Positions 1 to 8,259 of a stretch of 64,000 nucleotides of DNA are shown here, one piece after another (position 1 is the stretch's first letter; each line of letters starts with the position of its first letter). The position numbers were made by a program, and so were the translations under genes. Below the pieces are notes generated by a model. That model saw only the letters and a list, made by a program, of their open reading frames with translations, did not search any database and was not told where the DNA came from. Source of the DNA: Chryseobacterium soldanellicola (GTDB lineage Bacteria; Bacteroidota; Bacteroidia; Flavobacteriales; Weeksellaceae); assembly GCF_900100115.1 (NCBI RefSeq), contig NZ_FNKL01000003.1, positions 930,001 to 994,000 on the forward strand. Reading direction: 5' to 3'.

Positions 1-471
1 GGATTTTGTTCTGGGCTTAATCAATCTGAAATATTCGGCATAATTTTCTTTATCCGCATCAATGAAAACAAGATCAAAAACCTCATCGGTTTGTCTTAAA
101 AATTCTTTTGCATCCTGAAGCTTAAAATCAATCTGATCTGCATATTCACTTTCACCAAAATATTTTTTCGGAAGGTATGCCAGATCCTCATTAACATCTA
201 AAGTTGTGATTTTTCCATCTTTTGCCAACCCTGCTGTTAAACAAAGTGTAGCATATCCCGTAAAAGTGCCGATTTCAAGAATATTTTTCGGCTGCATCAT
301 CTGGGAAATTATCGTTAATAATCTTCCCTGCTGATATCCGGAGATCATATGAGGCTGTGTTGTTTTCTGATATGTTTCCCTTCTTAATTTTTTCAGAATT
401 TCAGGCTCGGAAGACGCGTGATTTTCCAGATACCTGTCCATTTCAGGATTTGTTTCTTCAAAAAAGCTCAT
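1..471 (-). CDS. SAM-dependent O-methyltransferase (C-terminus cut by window edge)
   Basis: The reading frame is open from an ATG at 471-469 to the left edge, giving 157 residues of a class I methyltransferase of the caffeoyl-CoA/catechol O-methyltransferase type. The N-terminus has the family's QxxxLLxxI helix. The SAM-binding motif follows as LEIGTFTGYATLCL, then an acidic strand (TTLDVNE) and FIDADKENYAEYF, which in the family contributes metal and substrate contacts. The family usually has about 210-220 residues, so roughly 55-60 lie outside the window. It probably methylates a small catechol-like hydroxyl group in the cytoplasm; the substrate cannot be read from the sequence. It is divergent from the small gene at 654. 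Confidence 0.88.
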   Translation of the reverse strand, partial: MSFFEETNPEMDRYLENHASSEPEILKKLRRETYQKTTQPHMISGYQQGRLLTIISQMMQPKNILEIGTFTGYATLCLTAGLAKDGKITTLDVNEDLAYLPKKYFGESEYADQIDFKLQDAKEFLRQTDEVFDLVFIDADKENYAEYFRLIKPRTKS

Positions 472-571
472 TCTACAAGTTTTTGTTGCTCAAATTTACT
501 TAAATATAAAGAAAAAGATAAAACTATTGGCGATCTTATTTTCAAAAAACCGGGAAAAGCACAATAAAATA

Positions 572-585
572 CCGTAAAAATACGG
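572..585. promoter_or_regulatory. Dyad CCGTA-N4-TACGG upstream of small gene
   Basis: A perfect 5-bp dyad with an AAAA centre lies about 25 bp upstream of the -7 box of the small gene at 654 and about 100 bp upstream of the O-methyltransferase start. Its place between two divergent genes suggests an operator or a small hairpin. There is no T-run, so it is not a terminator. Confidence 0.35.
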
Positions 586-608
586 ATGGTTTTGCCTTAT
601 AAAAAAAA

Positions 609-616
609 TACCTTTG
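609..616 (+). promoter_or_regulatory. -7 box TACCTTTG for small gene 654
   Basis: This matches the flavobacterial TAnnTTTG consensus and lies 37 nt before the ATG at 654. A TTTG at 591-594 is closer (14 nt) than the usual -33 spacing of about 19. Confidence 0.55.
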
Positions 617-653
617 CTTTAGAATTTAAACATTAAGGGGTAAAAGCACAGCC

Positions 654-794
654 ATGAATAAGAGAATCACTACAAAGGAATCTGAAGAGCCTGCCGAAAA
701 GAGGGTTCCGGCGTCGAAAAAAACTAATACCGAAATATCCAATTCATTTTTGCAAAGAATTATTTCATTATTGAAAAAAGAAGAATTAATTTAA
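654..794 (+). CDS. Small hypothetical protein, 46 aa
   Basis: A complete short gene begins with MNKRITTKESEEPAEKR and ends in a lysine- and leucine-rich helix (SFLQRIISLLKKEELI). It has no signal peptide, cysteine or known motif; the charged, disordered N-terminal half and amphipathic C-terminal half are all that can be seen. Support for its being real comes from a -7 box 37 nt upstream, an ATG start and a strong hairpin terminator 9 nt after the stop. I do not recognise a family. The product is probably cytosolic and may bind a protein or nucleic acid, but that is only an impression from its composition. Confidence 0.6.
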   Translation: MNKRITTKESEEPAEKRVPASKKTNTEISNSFLQRIISLLKKEELI

Positions 795-803
795 TGAAAA
801 ACA

Positions 804-832
804 AAATCCCGAATTTCTTCGGGATTTATTTA
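804..832. terminator. Bidirectional hairpin terminator
   Basis: A perfect 10-bp stem (AAATCCCGAA/TTCGGGATTT) with a TTTC loop is flanked by A-rich sequence on the left and T-rich on the right. It sits between the convergent genes at 654 and 850 and can serve both. Confidence 0.8.
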
Positions 833-849
833 TACGTATATATTGTAAA

Positions 850-1683
850 TTATTTTTTAGGCGCAATATCCATTAGCTTCATAAACTCGTCAAGCTTAGG
901 CATAATGATAATTTCCGTTCTTCTGTTTTCAGCTCTTCCCGAAACGCTCATGTTTGTCGCTTTAGGATTGTATTCGGAACGTCCGCCAGCCGTAATTCTT
1001 GCAGGATCAACCCCGAATTGAGTCTGTAAAACTTTTGCAACTGCCGTACCTCTCAAAGCAGAAAGATCCCAGTTGTCTTTCGGTAAATTTGGAGAACTTA
1101 AAGGTGAATTATCAGTGTTCCCTTCAATTAATACAGAATATTTGTCATAATCGTTTATTACTTTCGCTACTTTTCCCAACACTTCCTGAGCAGCAGGCAA
1201 TACATTATAATCTCCAACTTTATACAGCATTTTATCTGAAAGTGAGATCATTACAACTCCTTTTAATACTTTCACCTGCACATCTTCGTCGGTTACATTA
1301 TCCAAAGATCTTTTTAATTTGTTTGACAATGCTAAATTTAAACTGTCGTTTTTAGCATTATTAGAAATCAATTGCTTAATATAAGAATTTGAAGAATTGA
1401 TCTCGCTTACCAATTTATCAATATTTGCAGAGCTTTTTCCTGTATTTGACAAACAAGCATCAAGTGATGATTTTAAAGCATCATGCTGACTTTTCAGTAA
1501 ATTATTCTCTCCAGTCAACGCAGAATTTTGCGATTTCAAATCCTGGATTTCTCTTTGTCTTTCACCGATGTTTTCAATACATTGCTTGTAGTTTGAACTC
1601 AAGGCATCATACTGTTTTTTACTGATACAAGACGTTAATCCCAACACCATTGCAGAAACTGCTAAAATTTTAAAAATCTTCAT
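850..1683 (-). CDS. OmpA family outer-membrane lipoprotein
   Basis: This 277-aa protein should anchor the outer membrane to peptidoglycan. Residues 1-19 form a lipoprotein signal ending in the lipobox LTSC (Cys19). Residues about 22-110 are a coiled coil rich in Q, N, K and L, and residues about 155-265 are an OmpA/MotB-type peptidoglycan-binding domain. That domain contains IEGNTDN, the NWDLSALRG helix with the conserved Asp and Arg, and NRRTEI near the end. The final 15 residues form a short tail. It is monocistronic, and its end meets the shared terminator. The role in envelope stability is inferred from the family. Confidence 0.9.
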   Translation of the reverse strand: MKIFKILAVSAMVLGLTSCISKKQYDALSSNYKQCIENIGERQREIQDLKSQNSALTGENNLLKSQHDALKSSLDACLSNTGKSSANIDKLVSEINSSNSYIKQLISNNAKNDSLNLALSNKLKRSLDNVTDEDVQVKVLKGVVMISLSDKMLYKVGDYNVLPAAQEVLGKVAKVINDYDKYSVLIEGNTDNSPLSSPNLPKDNWDLSALRGTAVAKVLQTQFGVDPARITAGGRSEYNPKATNMSVSGRAENRRTEIIIMPKLDEFMKLMDIAPKK

Positions 1684-1739
1684 AAATAATCTTTTTTAGA
1701 CGAATCAAATTTAGGAAAATTCATTTTAATTATATGGGT

Positions 1740-1747
1740 TATCTTTG
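1740..1747 (+). promoter_or_regulatory. -7 box TATCTTTG for tilS
   Basis: This is an exact TAnnTTTG match, 23 nt before the tilS ATG, in the gap divergent from the OmpA gene. Confidence 0.65.
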
Positions 1748-1770
1748 CATAAAAGAAATTCTCAACGTAG

Positions 1771-3087
1771 ATGTTGGATAAAATAAGTTTTAAAAATCAA
1801 TTACAAAATCTCGTTAACTTACCTGAAAACCACACCTATTTACTGGCAGTGAGCGGCGGCGCTGATTCTATGGTTTTGGCAACGTTATTCTGTGATTTGG
1901 AGGTTGAATTTCAGGTTGCTCACATCAACTATAAGCTTCGTGGTGAAGATTCTGAACTTGATCAGAAAGTTGTACAAAATTTTTGTGAGAAAAATCATAT
2001 TAAATTTCATGCATACGAAGTTTCGGAGAAAGACAACAAGCCTGAAAATTCTATTCAACTTTGGGCGAGGGAGCTTCGGTATGATTTTTTTAAACAAATT
2101 CAGGAACAGGAAAACCTGGAATTTCTGGTAACCGCACATCATTTGAATGACCAACTGGAAACTTTCGTCATTCATCTTTCAAAAGCATCAGGAATTAATG
2201 GTTTAAGCGGAATTCCCGCGAATGACAACAATATTCTCCGACCTCTTTTAAACTTTACAAAAAAAGAAATTTATGAATTCGCAAAAGAAAATGCGATTAA
2301 TTTTCGTGAAGATCTTTCCAATAAAAAAAGTGATTATTTAAGAAATAAAATCAGAAATGAAATTGTCCCAAAACTTCTGGAAACCAACGATCATTTTTTA
2401 GAAAACTTCAAAAAAAGTATTTCATATTTAAATCAGACTAAAGATTTTGTTCAACAACAAATTCAGGCAATTGAAGACAGCATTTCAATATTTAACAAAG
2501 ATCATAAAATCTTATCCAAGGAAAAGCTGAATAAGGAAACTGATTTTGTCAAGTTTGAAATCTTAAAAAAATATGGTTTTAACCAGGAAGAGGAAATTTC
2601 AAAAATTTTTAAAGCCGAAAACGGGAGTTCTTTTTTTTCAAAAAATCATCAATTGATTATTAATTATAATGAATTGATTATAAGCGGGAAAATAGAAAAT
2701 GAAAGCCCAGAGATGGAAAAGGACATTCTTTTGATTGAAAAATTTGACTATTCTGAAAACCAAATCAAGATTAATCTCGAAGATGCTATTGAAAGCATTG
2801 ACGGAATCAATAAGACTTTTGAGTGGGATTTTGATGCAGATAAACTCCAGTTTCCATTGCGGTTAAGGAAATATGAAGAGGGTGATGAATTCTATCCGTC
2901 GGGCTTTTCAGGGAAAAAGAAGGTTTCTAAGTTTTTTAGGGACGAAAAAATATCTATTTTAGCGAGGCAAAAAATATGGATCTTGGCTGACGGCAAAAAC
3001 TCCGTTCTGGGAATTATTCCTTTCAGGCAAGACAGACGATATGCAAGGGATGAGAAAACGAAAAATATTCTCAAAATTTTTAATTAA
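1771..3087 (+). CDS. tilS: tRNA(Ile)-lysidine synthase TilS
   Basis: TilS attaches lysine to cytidine-34 of the CAU-anticodon tRNA(Ile), changing it to read AUA; the enzyme is essential in most bacteria. The PP-loop motif SGGADS is at residues 28-33, followed by AHINYKLRGEDSELDQ and the family's TAHHLNDQLETF segment near residue 120. The C-terminal third contains the TilS_C type domain, with LRLRKYEEGDEFYP and KKVSKFFRDEKI. The length of 438 aa is normal. The ATG lies 23 nt behind a -7 box. dsbD follows after 6 nt, so the two are probably co-transcribed, perhaps only by position. Confidence 0.95.
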   Translation: MLDKISFKNQLQNLVNLPENHTYLLAVSGGADSMVLATLFCDLEVEFQVAHINYKLRGEDSELDQKVVQNFCEKNHIKFHAYEVSEKDNKPENSIQLWARELRYDFFKQIQEQENLEFLVTAHHLNDQLETFVIHLSKASGINGLSGIPANDNNILRPLLNFTKKEIYEFAKENAINFREDLSNKKSDYLRNKIRNEIVPKLLETNDHFLENFKKSISYLNQTKDFVQQQIQAIEDSISIFNKDHKILSKEKLNKETDFVKFEILKKYGFNQEEEISKIFKAENGSSFFSKNHQLIINYNELIISGKIENESPEMEKDILLIEKFDYSENQIKINLEDAIESIDGINKTFEWDFDADKLQFPLRLRKYEEGDEFYPSGFSGKKKVSKFFRDEKISILARQKIWILADGKNSVLGIIPFRQDRRYARDEKTKNILKIFN

Positions 3088-3093
3088 AGTAAA

Positions 3094-5163
3094 ATGAAGT
3101 TTAAAAACTGGTTTTTATTAATTCTGCTGTTTTTAGCAACGGGAATTAATGCACAAATCAAAAATCCTGTAAAGTTTAAATTTACAATCAACGAATTAGG
3201 AGATAACCAATACGAAGCCGTTTTGAATGCAACAATGGAAAGCGGCTGGCATATTTATTCAAGGGATATTCCGGAAGATACGGGAATCCCGACGGAATAT
3301 AAAGTTTCCGGGAAAAATATTGAGCTGATCGGTAAATTTGTTGAAGTCGGTAAAAAGCATGAAGAATTTTCTGAAGCTTTCGGGGGAAAGATTGTTTTTT
3401 ATTCTAATTCTGCCGGTTTTAAGCAAAAATTTAAATTAAAAGACAGTGCAAAACCTGCCGATGTAGTCGCTGAAATTACGTATCAGACGTGCGACGACAG
3501 AGTTTGCCTGGCTCCTAATACATTAGAATTTAATCAAAAAGTTACCCCAAAGGGCACAACAGAAACAGCGACAACAGAAACAACTGCAAAAACGGTAAAA
3601 GATTCTGCAAAAACTGCTGAAGTCACGGTTGTAGCTCCTGCCAACTCGAAAGTTACGGTTACAGAAAAGCCTGAGCTTGATCCTAAACAATTAAAAATAC
3701 CATCTATCGATTTCCAAAAGCCTTTGACAGATTGCGGAACAGCTGCCGTTAAAGACAGCGAAAATTACTGGACATATTTATTCCTCGGTTTTATCGGCGG
3801 ATTGATCGCATTATTGACGCCGTGCGTGTTCCCAATGATTCCTTTGACGGTTTCGTTCTTTACAAAAGGTAATAAAAACAAAGCAAAAGGCAAAAGAGAC
3901 GCATTGATCTACGGATTTTTCATTCTTCTGATTTTTGTTTTATTAAGTGTTCCTTTCCATTTAATTGACGGGATTGCAGGAAATGTTTTCAATGAAATTT
4001 CAACAAGCATTTGGCTGAATATCGTGTTCTTTGTTGTATTTATTTTCTTTGCGGGAAGCTTCTTCGGATATTATGACATTTCATTACCAAGCTCAATTGC
4101 AAACAAATCATCAAAAGCGGAGGAAGCAGGCGGAATCATCGGTATTTTCTTCATGGCTTTGACTTTGGTGATCGTATCTTTCTCTTGTACAGGTCCTATT
4201 TTAGGAAGTTTGTTGGGAGGATCATTGTCTGGTTCATCTCATATTCCGACCCTCTTAACTTTGGCTTTAACAGGTTTTGGGTTGGCTTGGGCAATTATTT
4301 TCGGATTGCTGGCATTATTCCCGCAGGCATTGCAAAGTCTTCCAAAATCAGGAGGCTGGATGAACACAGTGAAAGTTGTATTAGGATTTATCGAATTGGC
4401 TTTAGCACTGAAATTCTTGTCAAAAGCGGATTTAGTTTCTAAAACCTTCCTGTTAAAAAGAGAACTTTTCATCGCGATCTGGATTATTATCGGAATCGGT
4501 TTAGCTTTATATTTATTTGGATTAATCAAATTTCCGCATGACGATAAAAAACCTAAAATTTCCATTACGAGAAAAATTTTAGGAGTCTTGGGAATAGGTT
4601 TTGTCATTTATATGATTCAGGGATTAATGCCTGCCGAACGTCCGAAACTGCAATTATTAAGCGGAATTTTACCTCCCTTAAATGTAAGTTATTTCCATGA
4701 TGAAAAAGACGGAATTTTGGGAATGCATCCTGAACATGATTTCTTTAAAGCTGTTGAATTAGCTAAAAAAGAGGAGAAACCCATCTTAATTGACTTCACA
4801 GGTTACGGTTGTGAAAACTGTAGAAAAATGGAAGAATTTGTTTGGAGCGAGCCGGATATTTTACCGATCCTTCAAAATGATGTTGTGTTGGCTTCACTTT
4901 ATGTTGACGACAAAGAAGAACTTCCTGAAGATCAAAAAACGAAAATCGATCTTGGTGACGGACAAGTGAAAAAAGTCAAAACGATCGGTGACAGATGGAG
5001 CTTGTTCCAACAGGTGAATTTTAATAATAATTCCCAACCGCACTACGTTTTGGTAACTCCCGACGGAAAAGTGATTAATGCACCCGTTTCAGGATATATG
5101 CCGAAAGAAGATTTCAAAAAATTCCTTGAATGCGGAGTAAATTATTACAAGAAGAATAAATAA
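3094..5163 (+). CDS. dsbD: Thiol:disulfide interchange protein DsbD
   Basis: This 689-aa inner-membrane protein should carry electrons from cytoplasmic thioredoxin to periplasmic disulfide partners. After a signal peptide (about residues 1-20) comes a DsbD-alpha-like domain with the cysteine pair Cys133/Cys138 (YQTCDDRVC). A Thr/Ala/Lys-rich linker leads to an eight-helix membrane domain with Cys244 (LTPCVFPMIP) and Cys365 (FSCTGPILG). The C-terminal thioredoxin-like domain carries the active site Cys573-Glu-Asn-Cys576. All six redox cysteines of the classical relay are present, so the protein looks fully functional. The gene lies 6 nt after tilS and ends at a clear terminator. Confidence 0.94.
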   Translation: MKFKNWFLLILLFLATGINAQIKNPVKFKFTINELGDNQYEAVLNATMESGWHIYSRDIPEDTGIPTEYKVSGKNIELIGKFVEVGKKHEEFSEAFGGKIVFYSNSAGFKQKFKLKDSAKPADVVAEITYQTCDDRVCLAPNTLEFNQKVTPKGTTETATTETTAKTVKDSAKTAEVTVVAPANSKVTVTEKPELDPKQLKIPSIDFQKPLTDCGTAAVKDSENYWTYLFLGFIGGLIALLTPCVFPMIPLTVSFFTKGNKNKAKGKRDALIYGFFILLIFVLLSVPFHLIDGIAGNVFNEISTSIWLNIVFFVVFIFFAGSFFGYYDISLPSSIANKSSKAEEAGGIIGIFFMALTLVIVSFSCTGPILGSLLGGSLSGSSHIPTLLTLALTGFGLAWAIIFGLLALFPQALQSLPKSGGWMNTVKVVLGFIELALALKFLSKADLVSKTFLLKRELFIAIWIIIGIGLALYLFGLIKFPHDDKKPKISITRKILGVLGIGFVIYMIQGLMPAERPKLQLLSGILPPLNVSYFHDEKDGILGMHPEHDFFKAVELAKKEEKPILIDFTGYGCENCRKMEEFVWSEPDILPILQNDVVLASLYVDDKEELPEDQKTKIDLGDGQVKKVKTIGDRWSLFQQVNFNNNSQPHYVLVTPDGKVINAPVSGYMPKEDFKKFLECGVNYYKKNK

Positions 5164-5182
5164 TTTCACACAAAAATATAGT

Positions 5183-5217
5183 AAGCCTTATCAATTTTAA
5201 CTGGTAAGGCTTTTTTA
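5183..5217 (+). terminator. Rho-independent terminator after dsbD
   Basis: An 8-bp stem (AAGCCTTA/TAAGGCTT) is followed by a T-run, 20 nt after the dsbD stop. Confidence 0.8.
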
Positions 5218-5378
5218 ATGTCTTGATTTTAACAATATTTAAGGATAATTTTTTAATCAAATTGTAAAATTAATATCATTTTTGAATTTTAGGTACAAAC
5301 TTTGTATTGATTCAATAAAATAACATGTGAATTTTCACATTTCATTAAGTACCGTTTAACATTTAAAAATCATTAATT

Positions 5379-5906
5379 ATGGCTGAAGTAGTAGCACAAG
5401 AAAAATCAGGAGGAAAACAAAAAAAGAAACTCATCAGAGTTGACATGACTCCTATGGTAGACTTAGGATTTTTATTAATTACCTTCTTTATGTTTACCAC
5501 AAATTTCACAAAACCGAACGTGATGGATCTGGGATTGCCGGCGAAAGATCATTCTCCAAATCCAATTCCACCAATTTATGACATTGATACAAAAAATCAA
5601 ATTACATTTATCATTGGTAAAGACAACAGAGTATTTTATCATCAAGAAGCTGCGGAAGATTTAAATAAATCTAATTTAAAAGAAACTGATTTCAGCGGAA
5701 TTAATATCTCAAAATTAATTTCTGAAGCTTATAAAAAAGCTCCAAAACCCGAAAACTTTACAATCATTGTAAAACCTACGGATGACGCAAATTATAAAAA
5801 CTTCGTTGATATGTTAGACAACATCGCCATTTCTAAAAAAGAGCGCTACGGAATTACCGACATCAAACCTTGGGAAAAGAAAGTCTACGAAGAATTAACA
5901 AAATAA
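5379..5906 (+). CDS. ExbD/TolR family biopolymer transport protein
   Basis: This 175-aa ExbD-type protein would couple the proton gradient to an outer-membrane process with an ExbB/TolQ partner. A basic cytoplasmic start (residues 1-22) is followed by one membrane helix, residues about 24-42, beginning MTPMVDLGFLL. Asp28 matches the proton-carrying aspartate of the family. A periplasmic domain of about 130 residues follows. It is longer than E. coli ExbD (141 aa), as is common in Bacteroidota. No exbB or tonB lies beside it; an upstream gap of 215 bp and terminators on both sides make it a single-gene unit. Confidence 0.88.
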   Translation: MAEVVAQEKSGGKQKKKLIRVDMTPMVDLGFLLITFFMFTTNFTKPNVMDLGLPAKDHSPNPIPPIYDIDTKNQITFIIGKDNRVFYHQEAAEDLNKSNLKETDFSGINISKLISEAYKKAPKPENFTIIVKPTDDANYKNFVDMLDNIAISKKERYGITDIKPWEKKVYEELTK

Positions 5907-5912
5907 AACAAA

Positions 5913-5939
5913 AGGGCATGTAAAAATGCTCTTTTTTTA
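5913..5939 (+). terminator. Terminator after exbD-like gene
   Basis: A short hairpin (AGGGCAT/ATGCTCT, with G-U pairing) is followed by a long T-run, 7 nt after the stop. Confidence 0.7.
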
Positions 5940-5971
5940 TTTAATTTTGACGCCGATATTATTACACGTCA

Positions 5972-6493
5972 ATGAAAAAATTTTTAACCGCAATTGCTAT
6001 TACAGCTTTAGTTGTTTCATGTTCTAAAAAAGAAACACAATCTACTCCAAATCAGGTTGACAGCACAAAAATCATCGATTCTATTAACGCTGCGAGAACA
6101 AAAATCAACGACAGCATCAAAGTCAAAAACAGTGAAAATCGTTTCAAAGATTTTAGCGGAGATCACAAGTTTACCTATCAAAGTCAGAATTTGTCAACAA
6201 AAACGGGCTCTGTAAATTTCAAAAAAATGGGCAGAGATGATTATGATGTTTCGGGAAGTATAAAATCCGGAGAAAACTCTGTAACCATTAAAGGTTCATC
6301 TGTTGTTGTTTCTCCTAAACACATGAATTTCACCGGAGAAATCACACAAAAAATCTCATCAGACAACAACGGAAAACCATACACCAGAAAAGGCACCAAA
6401 ACTTTTATGTCTAAAGACGGCGGAAAAACCTGGAGGCTTCAGGATATGGTAAATGGTTCAGGATTTGTAGATTATATTGATATTCACTTTTAA
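5972..6493 (+). CDS. Hypothetical lipoprotein
   Basis: A 173-aa protein starts with a lipoprotein signal whose lipobox VVSC places the lipidated cysteine at residue 17. A Ser/Thr/Lys-rich linker (residues about 20-60) precedes a compact beta-rich region with DGGKTWRLQDM near the end, a phrase common in beta-propeller or beta-sandwich folds. I recognise no family. It lies 11 nt before the hydrolase gene and may share its transcript. It probably acts at the periplasmic face of a membrane, with unknown function. Confidence 0.75.
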   Translation: MKKFLTAIAITALVVSCSKKETQSTPNQVDSTKIIDSINAARTKINDSIKVKNSENRFKDFSGDHKFTYQSQNLSTKTGSVNFKKMGRDDYDVSGSIKSGENSVTIKGSSVVVSPKHMNFTGEITQKISSDNNGKPYTRKGTKTFMSKDGGKTWRLQDMVNGSGFVDYIDIHF

Positions 6494-6504
6494 TATCTGA
6501 AATC

Positions 6505-7287
6505 ATGCTAAACTTTGAGAGAAAAGGAAATGGAAAAGAAACGCTTGTATTGCTTCACGGTTTTATGGAAAACCTTTCCATCTGGAGCGATATGGAACCT
6601 CATCTTTCCGAAAATTTTTCATTATTAAAAATCGATCTTCCCGGACATGGGCAATCTGATATTTTGGCAGAAGTTCAAACCATGGAATTAATGGCTGATG
6701 AAGTTAAAAAGGTTTTAGATGATCAAAATTTAACAAAAATTCATTTATTGGGCCATTCGATGGGCGGATATATTTCTTTAGGCTTTGCCGAAAAATACCC
6801 TGAATATTTGAAGAGTTTAACCTTATTTTTTTCCTCGTTTCTTCCGGATGATGCAGAAAAAAAAGAACAGCGTATAAAAAGCTACAGAATTATAAAAGAT
6901 GCTTTTTCGCATTATGTGAGAGCCGGAATTCCGAATTTATTCAATCCTAATGAAAGAGATATTTTAGAAGGGAAAATAGAAACCGCACTGGAAGTTGCCC
7001 TTGCCACCAACAATCTCGGTGCTTTGGCCAGCGTAAAAGGAATGGTTGAAAGAACGGATAAAAAGCACGTTCTGGAAAATCTTAATGCCAAAATTTTAGT
7101 GATTGCCGGAAAACACGACAACGCCGTAAAAACGGAAATGATGATCAAAAATCTTCCGGACAGAACCAATATCAAATCCTATATTCTCGATTGCGGGCAT
7201 AACGGACACTGGGAAAAACCGGCCATCTGCGCAGAAATCATCAATACAGAGCTTCTTCACAATATGCCGAAAAATTTAGTTTTCTAA
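6505..7287 (+). CDS. Alpha/beta hydrolase
   Basis: A 260-aa soluble hydrolase has the standard motif order of the fold. The oxyanion segment LLHGFMENLSIW is near residue 16, the nucleophile elbow GHSMGG has Ser85, and an acidic site lies in GKHDNAV. The catalytic histidine is probably His232, because CGHNGHWEKP keeps the four-residue spacing between His and Glu seen in relatives; His235 is the alternative. The size and motifs fit an esterase or C-C hydrolase, but the substrate is open. There is no signal peptide. It follows the lipoprotein gene by 11 nt. Confidence 0.88.
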   Translation: MLNFERKGNGKETLVLLHGFMENLSIWSDMEPHLSENFSLLKIDLPGHGQSDILAEVQTMELMADEVKKVLDDQNLTKIHLLGHSMGGYISLGFAEKYPEYLKSLTLFFSSFLPDDAEKKEQRIKSYRIIKDAFSHYVRAGIPNLFNPNERDILEGKIETALEVALATNNLGALASVKGMVERTDKKHVLENLNAKILVIAGKHDNAVKTEMMIKNLPDRTNIKSYILDCGHNGHWEKPAICAEIINTELLHNMPKNLVF

Positions 7288-7372
7288 AATTATTTCAGAA
7301 TTGAATTCAATCGTATTTTGATTAACTTCATCTAATAGATATTGAAAATTCTCGTATCTTAGTAGAAATCAA

Positions 7373-8182
7373 ATGGGCATTTTTTCACTCAAAAAAAAGA
7401 AACCAATTATCGGCTTAACTCTTTCCGGCGGCGGAATGCGTGGAATTGCCCATATTGCCGTGTTAAAAGCCCTCGAGAAATATAATCTGAAACCGGACAT
7501 TATTTCTGGAACCAGCGCAGGATCTATCGTTGGGGCTTTTTATTCTTTAGGAAAAACGCCTGACGAAATGATGGAAATCGTGAGACAGACCACCTTTTTT
7601 TCAAGATCATATTTAAGGCTTTCTAAAAACGGAATTTTCAGTTCAAATTTTATTTTAAAACTATTGAAAGATTATTTTCCAGAAGATGATTTTAAGGTTT
7701 TAAAAATCCCCGTCTATGTAACGGCCACAGAAATGACTCATGGCATCGTTGATTTTTTTTCAGAAGGAGAACTTTTTATGCCTCTTTTGGCTTCATCCAG
7801 TGTTCCGTTTGTACTTCCACCCGTCAAAATGGGCGAAAAAATATATGTTGACGGCGGAGTTTTAGACAATCTTCCCATCGAACCTATTATTGATAAATGT
7901 GATTTTTTAATCGCTTCCCACGTCAATTCTATCAGCTATGACAGTCTTGAAAATATGAGCCTGATGAAGGAATTTGACAGAATTTTACATTTAGCCATCG
8001 CAAAATCGGTCTATTCTAAAGTAAAATCCTGTGATATTTTTTTAGATCCACCAAAAATGACGAAATTCAGCTTATTCAACAAAAAATCGCTGGATATTAT
8101 GTTCCAGGAAGTGTATGAATATACCTGTCAACAATTGGAAGAAAAAGGTCATACCCGAGGTTTGGGAGTTTTAGAGTTTTAG
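7373..8182 (+). CDS. Patatin-like phospholipase
   Basis: A 269-aa protein has the full patatin catalytic set: the oxyanion loop SGGGMRG (residues 18-24), the nucleophile Ser48 in GTSAG and the dyad aspartate Asp160 in DGGVLDNLP. It belongs to the short RssA/YchK-like group without secretion signal or beta-barrel, so it should act on lipids or acyl esters inside the cell. It has its own 85-bp upstream gap. Its last codons run into an 8-bp-periodic stretch and then the AATTCTT heptamer array, which fills the space to the convergent DHH gene. Confidence 0.9.
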   Translation: MGIFSLKKKKPIIGLTLSGGGMRGIAHIAVLKALEKYNLKPDIISGTSAGSIVGAFYSLGKTPDEMMEIVRQTTFFSRSYLRLSKNGIFSSNFILKLLKDYFPEDDFKVLKIPVYVTATEMTHGIVDFFSEGELFMPLLASSSVPFVLPPVKMGEKIYVDGGVLDNLPIEPIIDKCDFLIASHVNSISYDSLENMSLMKEFDRILHLAIAKSVYSKVKSCDIFLDPPKMTKFSLFNKKSLDIMFQEVYEYTCQQLEEKGHTRGLGVLEF

Positions 8183-8189
8183 AGTTTGT

Positions 8190-8259
8190 AATTCTTAATT
8201 CTTAATTCTTAATTCTTAATTCTTAATTCTTAATTCTTAATTCTTAATTCTTAATTCTT
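8190..8259. repeat. Ten perfect copies of heptamer AATTCTT
   Basis: Ten uninterrupted 7-bp units run from 8190 to 8259 between the convergent patatin and DHH genes. The last unit supplies part of the TAA stop (8258-8260) of the minus-strand DHH gene. Such an array is prone to replication slippage, but copy changes should leave both reading frames intact. Confidence 0.95.

Noticed and set aside
8190..8259. CRISPR-like array
   Set aside because: The units are 7 bp without spacers; this is a simple tandem repeat.
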